Assembly: GCA_964491625.1 (NCBI GenBank)
Contig: CAZBIU010000382.1
Coordinates: 1-6,246 of the forward strand
Source of the DNA: Fen-1118 sp964491625
GTDB lineage: Bacteria; Myxococcota_A; Polyangia; Fen-1088
Reading direction: 5' to 3'
Length of the DNA stretch: 6,246 nucleotides
The notes under the pieces are model-generated. The model did not search any database. It saw only the letters and a program-made list of their open reading frames with translations, and was not told where the DNA came from. Both the position numbers and the translations under genes were made by a program. This document shows, piece after piece, positions 1 through 6,246 of this stretch (positions are counted from its first letter, which is position 1; each line of letters starts with the position of its first letter).

Positions 1-1
1 C

Positions 2-2419
2 ATCGCCGCGGCCGGCCTCGTGCCCGAGCAGGTCGGTGTTTCGCGCGAGGTGCTCAATTCACATTACCTGCTGCAAATCGCGCTGCTTGATTCGTCGGTG
101 GACAACGAGGTCGAGCAGAAGTTCGTACTGCCTCATTTCGATGTCGCGCTGTCGACTCGGCAAGCACACCTCGACGACCACCGCGATATTCCCGGCTTGG
201 AAGTGCGACCGCCCGACATCCACCGCTACGTGGTGCGGGTCAAGCCCGCCGTGCTCAAGGCCTTTGGCGAATCGAACGGCCTGATGAAGCTGTCCCCTCG
301 CGAGCTTGAAGACGAGTTCGTGTGGCGCAATTCGTTCCGTCTAAACGACACCCTGTACGCCTCGCTCGGCGAGAAGCGCGCCTTCGTGCTGTCGCACGGC
401 CGCGACCAGTTGGTGTTCAAGCTGGTCGGCTACGCCGAGCAGAATGTCGAGTACTACCAGCTCGAAGATTTCAAAGCCCACCTGTGGATCGCCCACCAGC
501 GCTACCCCACCAAGGGCCGCGTGTGGCACCCGGGCGGCGCGCATCCGTTCGTGGGCCTCAACGAGGCGCTGGTACACAATGGCGACTTCGCCAATTACCA
601 CTCGGTCTGTGAATACCTGCGCCAGCGCAACATCAAGCAGCAGTTCCTCACCGACACCGAGGTCTCGGCGCAGCTTTTCGACCTTTGGGATCGCGTCTAC
701 AAGTACCCGCTCGAATACATCATCGAGGCGTTGGCCCCGACCACCGAGCTCGACTTCGACCAACTGCCCAAAGACAAGCAGAAGATCTATCGCGAGATCC
801 AGGCTACCCACATCCACGCCTCGCCTGACGGGCCGTGGTTCTTCATCATCGCGCGCAACCATCCCGACCTGCGCCGCATGCAGCTTCTCGGCATCACCGA
901 CACCGCCATGCTGCGTCCCCAGGTGTTTGCGCTGTCCGACAACGGCGAAGTGCAGATTGGCCTGATTTGCTCTGAGAAGCAGGCCATCGACGCCACCTTG
1001 CGAGGGCTGTCGCGCGAGGATCCGCGCTTTTCGCCGGTGGCCGACCGCTACTGGAACGCGCGTGGCGGCTCCAGCACCGACGGTGGTGCGTTCATCTTCA
1101 CGGTCGCCGACGAGAACGGAAAGAAGCGACTCTCGTGCGCCGACAAGTTCGGTCGTCAGGTCAAGCTGGACATCGGGAAGATCCGTTGTGACCAGCCTAC
1201 CTCGACGCCGCTGGTGGAAATCGTCTCGGCCGGCATCCGCAAGGCCGTCACCGAGTCGCTCAAGCAGGGCAGGGCGCAGGATCTTTTCACGCACGTCGCA
1301 GAGAACCTTCCCAAGTGGCCAGCCAGCGCCGTGCGCGACTTCTGCAACCAACTGGTCGCGGCCAGCGACAATGGTCGCGCCAAGGCCGCTGCCATCGAGG
1401 CGCTGACGTTGCTCTACGATCGCCGCTACGACATGGGCGAAAAGCGGCGCGCTACTGTGTTGCCGGTACTGGAAGACACCCTGATGCGCCTCTTCGATGC
1501 TACGCCTCTCGTCGGCGAGGCGGGCGAGGGCACGTTCCGTCGCTGTAACTGGGACAGCAGGGGCAAGATCACGAGCCCGCTGCCCGGTGAAGAGACGATG
1601 ATCATCGACGCCGAGAAGTTCCCGCCCGAGGGGGACGACTGCGACGCGGTGTACTTGCGCAAGGCCTATCAAGCGGGTTGGCGGCGCTTCATCGTGTATC
1701 GGTTGCGCGGCCAGCGCTTCACCGGGGTGGGCCTTGGCCCGGGCACCGACGGCGTACGCATCGACACCTACGGGTCGAGCGGCGACTACCTGGCCAGCGG
1801 CATGGACGGCGAGGAGATCTACGTCCACGGCAATGCCCAGGATCAAGTTGGTCAGATCGCCAAACGCGGCAAGCTGGTCATCTACGGCGACGTGGGCCAG
1901 ACCTTCATGTACGGCGCCAAGGGCGGCGAAGTGTACGTGCTCGGCAACGGCGCGGGCCGGCCACTCATCAACGCAGTCGGAAAACCGCGCGTGGTCATCA
2001 ACGGGACGTGCCTCGACTTCTTGGCCGAATCGTTCATGGCCGGCGACCCGCTCAACGGCGGCGGATTCGTCATCCTCAACGGCATGGAATTCGATGGCCA
2101 CGCCAAGCTGGTACCGCAAGCGAAGCCGTATCCGGGCAGCAACCTGTTCTCGCTTGCTTCGGGCGGTGCCATTTACGTGCGCGACCCGGAGAACAAGCTG
2201 GTCGAGCAACAATTGAACGGCGGCGTGTTCGCACCGTTCACCAACGCCGACTGGCGACTGATTCGTCAGTATCTTGAGGAGAACGAGCGCCTTTTCGGCG
2301 TGAAGGTGCAGGATCTACTGACTGTGAACGGCAAGCTGTGTGAGCCGGAGCAGGTCTATCGCAAGGTCAGCGCGCAGTCTCTTGCAGTCTTGGCTGCGGC
2401 AACGGAGAAGAAGAAATGA
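2..2419 (+). CDS. Glutamine amidotransferase class II / GXGXG (GltB1-GltB3-like) protein, 5' partial
   Basis: This is a glutamate-synthase-related protein whose 5' end lies outside the window. The frame is open from the first complete codon (base 2), and a GTG at base 20 is the first possible start inside the window; residue numbers count from it. That GTG is probably internal, because class II amidotransferases need a Cys right after the initiator Met and none is seen. Residues ~154-190 carry amidotransferase signatures: AHQRYPTKG, GGAHPF and HNGD (186-189, oxyanion-hole Asn-Gly). TDTE at 211-214 supplies the Asp expected to bind the glutamine amino group. Residues ~398-510 are a helical linker I cannot assign. 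Residues ~555-735 form a Gly-rich GXGXG beta-helix like the C-terminal part of GltB and FwdC/FmdC, with repeats such as GVGLGPGTDG and YVHGNA. The FMN-binding synthase core between these domains in classical GltB is absent. The gene ends in an ATGA overlap with hdrC. The family call is firm; the substrate and reaction are inferred. Confidence 0.88.
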   Translation: MAAAGLVPEQVGVSREVLNSHYLLQIALLDSSVDNEVEQKFVLPHFDVALSTRQAHLDDHRDIPGLEVRPPDIHRYVVRVKPAVLKAFGESNGLMKLSPRELEDEFVWRNSFRLNDTLYASLGEKRAFVLSHGRDQLVFKLVGYAEQNVEYYQLEDFKAHLWIAHQRYPTKGRVWHPGGAHPFVGLNEALVHNGDFANYHSVCEYLRQRNIKQQFLTDTEVSAQLFDLWDRVYKYPLEYIIEALAPTTELDFDQLPKDKQKIYREIQATHIHASPDGPWFFIIARNHPDLRRMQLLGITDTAMLRPQVFALSDNGEVQIGLICSEKQAIDATLRGLSREDPRFSPVADRYWNARGGSSTDGGAFIFTVADENGKKRLSCADKFGRQVKLDIGKIRCDQPTSTPLVEIVSAGIRKAVTESLKQGRAQDLFTHVAENLPKWPASAVRDFCNQLVAASDNGRAKAAAIEALTLLYDRRYDMGEKRRATVLPVLEDTLMRLFDATPLVGEAGEGTFRRCNWDSRGKITSPLPGEETMIIDAEKFPPEGDDCDAVYLRKAYQAGWRRFIVYRLRGQRFTGVGLGPGTDGVRIDTYGSSGDYLASGMDGEEIYVHGNAQDQVGQIAKRGKLVIYGDVGQTFMYGAKGGEVYVLGNGAGRPLINAVGKPRVVINGTCLDFLAESFMAGDPLNGGGFVILNGMEFDGHAKLVPQAKPYPGSNLFSLASGGAIYVRDPENKLVEQQLNGGVFAPFTNADWRLIRQYLEENERLFGVKVQDLLTVNGKLCEPEQVYRKVSAQSLAVLAAATEKKK
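2404..2407 (+). promoter_or_regulatory. Ribosome binding site of hdrC-like gene
   Basis: GGAG lies 8 bases before the ATG at 2416, inside the last codons of the upstream gene. It supports that ATG as the start, and with the ATGA stop/start overlap it suggests translational coupling. Confidence 0.6.
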
Positions 2420-2976
2420 ATCTCGTGGCGGCGGAAATCTCAGGCGAATTCACTTCGCTGGCTGAAATCGAAAGCCACGCAAATTTGGCGGCGTGTCTGC
2501 AATGTAAGAAGTGCACCTCGGGTTGCCCGGTGGCGGCCATGGCCGACATCAAGCCGCATGAGATGGTGCGCAAGGTGCAATTCGGCCAGAGGGACGAGGT
2601 GCTGGCGAGCAAGATGCTGTGGCAGTGCACGTCCTGCCAGACCTGTGCCACCCGTTGCCCGCAGAAGGTCAGCGTGGCGGCGCTCAACGACGGCCTTCGC
2701 CGTATGAGTGTCCGCGCGAAGACGCCGACCAAGAGCACGTCACCCACCTTCAATAGCATCTTCATGAACGCGGTTCGCAAGCGCGGCCGCATGAATGAAG
2801 CGGGCCTCATGGCCTCGTTCAAGCTGCGCACCATGCGCCTCTTCGAAGATATGGGCAAGCTGCCCATGATGCTCCTCAAAGGCAAGATGCCGCTGTGGCA
2901 ATCCGCGGCGCCCGGACGAAGTGAGCGTGAACAATTGTTCAAGCGCGCGGCCCAAGTGAAAGGGAACAAGTCGTGA
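2416..2976 (+). CDS. hdrC: HdrC-like [4Fe-4S] electron-transfer subunit
   Basis: This is a 186-residue protein of the heterodisulfide reductase subunit C family, a soluble electron carrier between HdrA and HdrB. Two complete ferredoxin motifs are visible: C27-x2-C30-x2-C33-x3-C37-P and C71-x2-C74-x2-C77-x3-C81-P, each able to bind a [4Fe-4S] cluster. A basic, helical C-terminal half follows (about residues 98-186, including RKRGRMNEAGLM), as is usual for bacterial HdrC. There is no signal peptide or membrane segment, so it should be cytoplasmic. The ATG at 2416 overlaps the preceding TGA (ATGA) and has GGAG 8 bases upstream. Its own stop overlaps the GTG start of hdrB. Glycolate-oxidase or succinate-dehydrogenase-like Fe-S subunits share the cysteine pattern, but the adjacent hdrB and hdrA genes settle the family. 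The physiological partner of the complex is not known. Confidence 0.92.
   Translation: MNLVAAEISGEFTSLAEIESHANLAACLQCKKCTSGCPVAAMADIKPHEMVRKVQFGQRDEVLASKMLWQCTSCQTCATRCPQKVSVAALNDGLRRMSVRAKTPTKSTSPTFNSIFMNAVRKRGRMNEAGLMASFKLRTMRLFEDMGKLPMMLLKGKMPLWQSAAPGRSEREQLFKRAAQVKGNKS
2961..2965 (+). promoter_or_regulatory. Ribosome binding site of hdrB-like gene
   Basis: AGGGA sits 7 bases before the GTG at 2973. It favours this non-ATG start. The protein also begins directly with the conserved HdrB N-terminal motif (YAFFPGC), so no later start would fit. Confidence 0.6.
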
Positions 2977-3917
2977 GTTACGCATTCTTTCCCGGCTGTT
3001 CGATGGAAGGAACAGCCCACGACTACCAGAAGTCGACCGTCGCTGTGAGCAAGGCGCTGGGCCTTGACCTGCCCGAAATCCCGGGCTGGATCTGCTGCGG
3101 CTCTACCTCGGCGCACCAGTCGGACCACTTGTTGTCCATCGCGCTGCCGGCCAAGAGCCTGGCTGCCGCCGAGGGCAAGCCGGTCGCGGTCGGCTGCGCA
3201 GCCTGCTACAGCCGTCTCAAGGCGGCCAACTACGAAATCGCGAACAGCCCCGAGCTCCGCAAGACCGTGGCCGGCGTCGTCGGCAGAGACTACGACGGCA
3301 AGACCGAGATCTTGCACTTGCTCGAGATCATCAGCCGCCACATCGGCATGCGGAAGGTTGCCGAGACAGTGCGAAGGCCGCTTGCGGGACTGAAGGTGGT
3401 GACGTACTACGGGTGCCTTCTTTCGCGTCCTCCGGAGGTCACGCAATTTGACGATCCCGAAAACCCCACCCTGATGGACAAGGTGATGGAGACTGCGGGC
3501 GCGACTGTCCTCGAATGGCCGCACAAGACCGAGTGCTGCGGCGCCGGCTATTCGATTACCGACGTCGCCATCGTGAAGAAGTTGACCCGCGAGATCCTCG
3601 CCATGGCCAAGGCCGCGGGCGCAGACTGCATCGTCACCGCGTGTCCGATGTGTCAGATGAACTTGGACCTACGCCAGAAGGACACGGAGAAGGCATCCGG
3701 CGAACAATTCAATTTGCCGGTGTTCTATTTCACGCAACTGTTGGGCCTTGCCTTCGGCATTTCTCGCAAGGAATTGGGCCTCAAGAGCTTGGTGGTCAGC
3801 CCCGACAAGGTTCTGTCTGACCACGGAATCGACGAACGTAAGAACCCTGGGAGGGTTCTTACCAACTCCCGCGATGAGGTCCGTCAGGCAAAGCCCGCCG
3901 GCCCTCGCGCGACGTAG
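2973..3917 (+). CDS. hdrB: HdrB-like subunit with two CCG domains
   Basis: This is a 314-residue heterodisulfide-reductase subunit B homologue, the presumed catalytic or terminal electron-accepting subunit. Both cysteine-rich CCG motifs are complete: C9, C41-C42-G43, C75-x2-C78, and C148, C188-C189-G190, C224-x2-C227. In methanogen HdrB the equivalent ten cysteines bind two non-cubane [4Fe-4S] clusters that cleave the CoM-S-S-CoB disulfide; keeping all ten suggests the same cofactors here. Bacteria generally lack CoB, so the natural substrate is open. The start is GTG, overlapping the hdrC stop (GTGA), with AGGGA 7 bases upstream; the first residues MSYAFFPGC are the expected family start. 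The recognisable HdrB fold seems to end near residue 285. The last ~28 residues (from about DERKNPGRV) are basic, unlike the family, and their DNA holds a perfect hairpin. HdrA follows after 9 bases. Confidence 0.93.
   Translation: MSYAFFPGCSMEGTAHDYQKSTVAVSKALGLDLPEIPGWICCGSTSAHQSDHLLSIALPAKSLAAAEGKPVAVGCAACYSRLKAANYEIANSPELRKTVAGVVGRDYDGKTEILHLLEIISRHIGMRKVAETVRRPLAGLKVVTYYGCLLSRPPEVTQFDDPENPTLMDKVMETAGATVLEWPHKTECCGAGYSITDVAIVKKLTREILAMAKAAGADCIVTACPMCQMNLDLRQKDTEKASGEQFNLPVFYFTQLLGLAFGISRKELGLKSLVVSPDKVLSDHGIDERKNPGRVLTNSRDEVRQAKPAGPRAT
3838..3862. repeat. Perfect 10-bp inverted repeat (stem-loop) in the 3' end of hdrB
   Basis: Left arm GTAAGAACCC (3838-3847), loop TGGGA (3848-3852) and right arm GGGTTCTTAC (3853-3862) form a perfect 10-bp stem. 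It lies in the tail-coding part of hdrB, 65 bases before the hdrA start. No T-run follows, so it is not a canonical intrinsic terminator. It could act as an mRNA-stability or processing element between hdrB and hdrA, or be an inserted palindromic repeat; the sequence alone does not decide. Confidence 0.75.
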
Positions 3918-3919
3918 GG
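3916..3919 (+). promoter_or_regulatory. Probable ribosome binding site of hdrA-like gene
   Basis: AGGG overlaps the hdrB stop codon and lies 7 bases before the ATG at 3927. It is a modest Shine-Dalgarno match, but it fits the only sensible start ahead of the conserved dinucleotide-binding motif. Terminating hdrB ribosomes would land on it. Confidence 0.45.
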
Positions 3920-3926
3920 CATCACC

Positions 3927-6246
3927 ATGAGTGAACAGAAAGTGAACGGTAATTCCGCCAAGTCGCCCGAGGCCGTCGGCGCAGTCATGGTGTGCGGCGC
4001 CGGTATCACCGGGATCCAGGCATCGCTTGACCTGGCCGAATCCGGTTTCAAGGTTTACCTGGTCGAACAATCGGCAGCTATCGGCGGCCGCATGGCCCAA
4101 TTGGACAAGACCTTCCCGACCGGCGACTGTGCCATGTGCATTCTGTCGCCCAAGCTGGTCGAGTGCGCACGCAACAAGAACATCGATATCATCACCCTGG
4201 CCGACATCGAAGGCATCAGCGGCGAGGTCGGCAATTTCGAGGTGAAGCTGCGCCAGCGCCCGCGCTACATCGACATGAGCAAGTGCAACGCCTGCGGCGA
4301 TTGCGCCATTGCCTGCCCGGTGTCGCTGCCCAACGAGTTCGATCGAAACCTCGGAACCAGGAAAGCGGTCTTTCGGCCCTACGCGCAGGCAATTCCCAAT
4401 GTGTTCGGCATCTCCAAGGCCGACGGCATGGCCCCGTGCAAGGCCGCGTGTCCGGCCGGTGTGAATGCCCAGGGCTACGTGGCCCTCATCGCCGCGGGCA
4501 AGTTCGACGAAGCCTACGAGCTGGTGAAAGAACGCTGCCCGCTTCCCGCCGTGTGCGGACGTATTTGCCAGCACCCCTGCGAGGGACAGTGCAACCGCAA
4601 GGATCTCGACGATCCCGTGGCGGTGCGCGACCTCAAGCGGTTTGCTGCGGACCATGTCTATGCCAAGCGCGACAAGAAGGCGCGCGCGCCCTTTGTGCCT
4701 ATCAAAGCTCAGAAAGAGAAGGTCGCCATCATCGGCGGCGGCCCGGCCGGTCTTACCGCCGCGCAGGATTTGACCAAGGACGGCTATCCGGTGACTCTGT
4801 TCGAGGCGCGCCCATTCCTGGGCGGCATGCTCCGCCTGGGCGTGCCCGCGTATCGGCTACCGCGCGACGTGCTCGATTACGAAATCGAGCAGATTCTCAA
4901 CCCGCGTGTCGAGGTGAAGCTGGGTCACAAGCTCGGCACGGACTTCACCATCGACGGCCTGAAGAAAGCCGGCTTCTCGGCTATCTTCGTCGCCACCGGC
5001 GCGCACAAAAGCCAGAAAATGGGCCTGCCCGGCGACGATGCTGCCGGCGTGATGTACGGCCTCGACTTCCTTGGCCCGGTGAACCTGGGCGAGAAGGTCG
5101 CCATGGGCGCGAAAACTGTCGTCGTCGGCGGCGGCAACGTAGCCATGGACGCCGCGCGAGCGGCCCTGCGCATGGGCGCCAAGGAGGTCACTATCGTCTA
5201 CCGCCGCAGCCGGGTGGAGATGCCCGCGTTGCCCGAGGAAATCCAGCAGGCGGAGGAAGAAGGGGTGAAGTTCGAACTGCTCACCAACCCCATCAAAGTC
5301 ATCGCCGCCAACGGTCGCGCGACCGGCCTCGAGTGCCTGCGCATGAGGCTGGGCGAGCCCGATGCCTCGGGCCGCCGCCGTCCGGTTGCGGTCGAGGGCA
5401 GCAATTTCACCGTCGCGGCCGACAACGTGATCATCGCCATCGGGCAGACCGCCGATATTGAAGGTGTTCCACTGGAGAACGGCAAGATCGCCGCCGACGG
5501 GTCGCTGGCCACCAGCATCGACGGCGTGTTCGCCGGCGGTGACGTCGTCCTCGGGCCCGCGTCCTTGGTCGAGGCCATGGCTCACGGTCACCACGCCGCG
5601 GGCGCCATCCACGCCTTCCTGCGCGGGCAGCCGATGCCGGTGCTGGATACCAGGAAGAAAGCGACGGCGCCCAATCCGAACCCGGAAGCCGAGCTGGCCG
5701 TGAAGCAGGCGATGCCCAAGATCGTCGTCGAAGATCGCACGCGCGACTTCCGCGAGATCGAAACCGGCTACACCGCCGAGCAGGCGGTCGCCGAGGCCAA
5801 GCGCTGCCTTGCTTGCGGCCTGTGCAGCGAGTGCGGCCTGTGCGTGAAGGCTTGCGGCCCCGGCGCCATCGTGCACGACATGCTGACCACGTCGGAGGTC
5901 ATTCGGGTCGGCTCAATGATTCTCACGCCCGGCTACGAGGAGTTCCAAGCCTCGCTGCGCGGGGAATTCGGGCACGGCCGCTACGCCAACGTGCTCTCCA
6001 GCGTGCAGTTCGAGCGCATGCTTTCGGCGTCCGGTCCGACGGAAGGCCACGTACAGAGACCGTCCGACGGAAAGCCGGTCAAGAAGATAGCCTTCATCCA
6101 GTGTGTCGGCTCGCGCGACAGCGCCCGTGGCAACGGCTACTGCTCGTCGATCTGTTGCATGTCGGCGACCAAGGAAGCCATGGTCGCGCTCGAGCACGTG
6201 CAAGGGCTCGACATCTCCATCTTCTGCATGGACGTGCGCGCATTCG
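3927..6246 (+). CDS. hdrA: HdrA-like flavoprotein with nested GltD (NAD(P)H oxidoreductase) module, 3' partial
   Basis: The frame stays open from ATG 3927 to the window end, giving 773 residues with no stop. Domain order: HdrA FAD start (GAGITG 24-29, GGRMAQLDKTFPTGDC 53-68); ferredoxin motif C120/C123/C126/C130; a GltD-type Fe-S helical domain (C171, C175, C210, C214, C218, C222); GltD FAD motif GGGPAG 270-275 and GVPAYRLP 305-312; NAD(P)H domain GGGNVAMDAA 401-410 with YRRSRVEMPA 425-434; FAD-closing FAGGDVVLGP 535-544; a Cys-rich stretch C627, C630, C633, C636, C639, C643; then HdrA resumes, including CVGSRD at 726-731 and YCSSICC at 738-744. C726, C739, C743 and C744 match the spacing of the HdrA cluster near the flavin. 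The protein probably oxidises NAD(P)H and passes electrons to HdrC/HdrB, perhaps by flavin-based bifurcation (inference). It lacks the N-terminal thioredoxin-reductase-like domain of long HdrA proteins. It should be cytoplasmic. Confidence 0.93.
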   Translation, partial: MSEQKVNGNSAKSPEAVGAVMVCGAGITGIQASLDLAESGFKVYLVEQSAAIGGRMAQLDKTFPTGDCAMCILSPKLVECARNKNIDIITLADIEGISGEVGNFEVKLRQRPRYIDMSKCNACGDCAIACPVSLPNEFDRNLGTRKAVFRPYAQAIPNVFGISKADGMAPCKAACPAGVNAQGYVALIAAGKFDEAYELVKERCPLPAVCGRICQHPCEGQCNRKDLDDPVAVRDLKRFAADHVYAKRDKKARAPFVPIKAQKEKVAIIGGGPAGLTAAQDLTKDGYPVTLFEARPFLGGMLRLGVPAYRLPRDVLDYEIEQILNPRVEVKLGHKLGTDFTIDGLKKAGFSAIFVATGAHKSQKMGLPGDDAAGVMYGLDFLGPVNLGEKVAMGAKTVVVGGGNVAMDAARAALRMGAKEVTIVYRRSRVEMPALPEEIQQAEEEGVKFELLTNPIKVIAANGRATGLECLRMRLGEPDASGRRRPVAVEGSNFTVAADNVIIAIGQTADIEGVPLENGKIAADGSLATSIDGVFAGGDVVLGPASLVEAMAHGHHAAGAIHAFLRGQPMPVLDTRKKATAPNPNPEAELAVKQAMPKIVVEDRTRDFREIETGYTAEQAVAEAKRCLACGLCSECGLCVKACGPGAIVHDMLTTSEVIRVGSMILTPGYEEFQASLRGEFGHGRYANVLSSVQFERMLSASGPTEGHVQRPSDGKPVKKIAFIQCVGSRDSARGNGYCSSICCMSATKEAMVALEHVQGLDISIFCMDVRAF

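Noticed and set aside
20..22. GTG as the true start of the first gene
   Set aside because: The frame continues open to the left edge and the catalytic Cys region is missing, so the gene most likely begins upstream.
341..2212. A 623-codon open frame on the minus strand
   Set aside because: It is antisense to the amidotransferase/GXGXG gene. The sense strand shows clear family motifs throughout, while the antisense product shows no recognisable domain. Long antisense frames are expected in high-G+C genes.
3838..3862. Intrinsic transcription terminator
   Set aside because: The stem is good, but no T-run follows and it lies inside a coding region ahead of a coupled gene.
3838..3871. RNA pseudoknot formed by loop GGGA with downstream TCCC (3867-3870)
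   Set aside because: Only 4 bp plus one wobble, and the 4-base connector seems too short to span a 10-bp stem.
3669..4655. A 328-codon minus-strand frame
   Set aside because: It is antisense across the hdrB/hdrA junction with no recognisable motifs; a codon-bias shadow.
4136..5461. A 441-codon plus-strand frame
   Set aside because: It is the +2 shadow of hdrA; the product is Arg-rich with no domain, and the overlapping frame has strong FAD, NAD(P)H and Fe-S motifs.
4857..5876. A 339-codon minus-strand frame
   Set aside because: It is antisense to the GltD module, with composition typical of a shadow frame and no motifs.
1..6246. CRISPR array, tRNA/rRNA genes, insertion sequence or attachment site
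   Set aside because: No direct-repeat series, RNA gene signatures, transposase or terminal repeats were seen; the window is almost entirely coding.

Overview
This window is a fragment of one tightly packed plus-strand operon from a bacterium with high G+C DNA (third codon positions are mostly G or C). It holds four genes, none with an intergenic gap above 9 bases. The first is cut at the 5' edge and the last at the 3' edge, so neither the promoter nor the terminator is in view. The gene families recall Desulfobacterota-like or other anaerobically respiring bacteria, but the sequence does not fix the taxon.

Region by region: (1) bases 2-2419 encode most of a glutamate-synthase-related protein. 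It joins a class II glutamine amidotransferase domain (GltB1-like) to a GXGXG beta-helix domain (GltB3-like) through a helical linker, and has no FMN-binding synthase core. (2) 2416-2976 encodes an HdrC-like protein with two [4Fe-4S] motifs. (3) 2973-3917 encodes an HdrB-like protein with both CCG cysteine motifs complete; its unusual C-terminal tail contains a perfect 10-bp DNA hairpin. (4) 3927 to the window end encodes a very large HdrA-like flavoprotein (773 residues visible). A whole GltD-like NAD(P)H oxidoreductase module is nested inside it, between the two ferredoxin motifs of HdrA. The first three genes overlap by 4 bases each (ATGA, then GTGA), which points to translational coupling.

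Working model (inference): the GltD module would oxidise NAD(P)H, or be reduced in reverse. HdrA would route or bifurcate electrons through its FAD and Fe-S clusters, and HdrC would carry them to the two predicted non-cubane clusters of HdrB. The amidotransferase/GXGXG protein would complete a glutamate-synthase-like assembly with an FMN-domain (GltB2) protein, which I would expect just outside the window. Parts of glutamate synthase and a heterodisulfide-reductase electron core thus sit in one transcription unit, and are physically fused in HdrA-GltD. I believe similar HdrA-GltD proteins exist in databases, but the reaction of such a complex is, to my knowledge, not settled.
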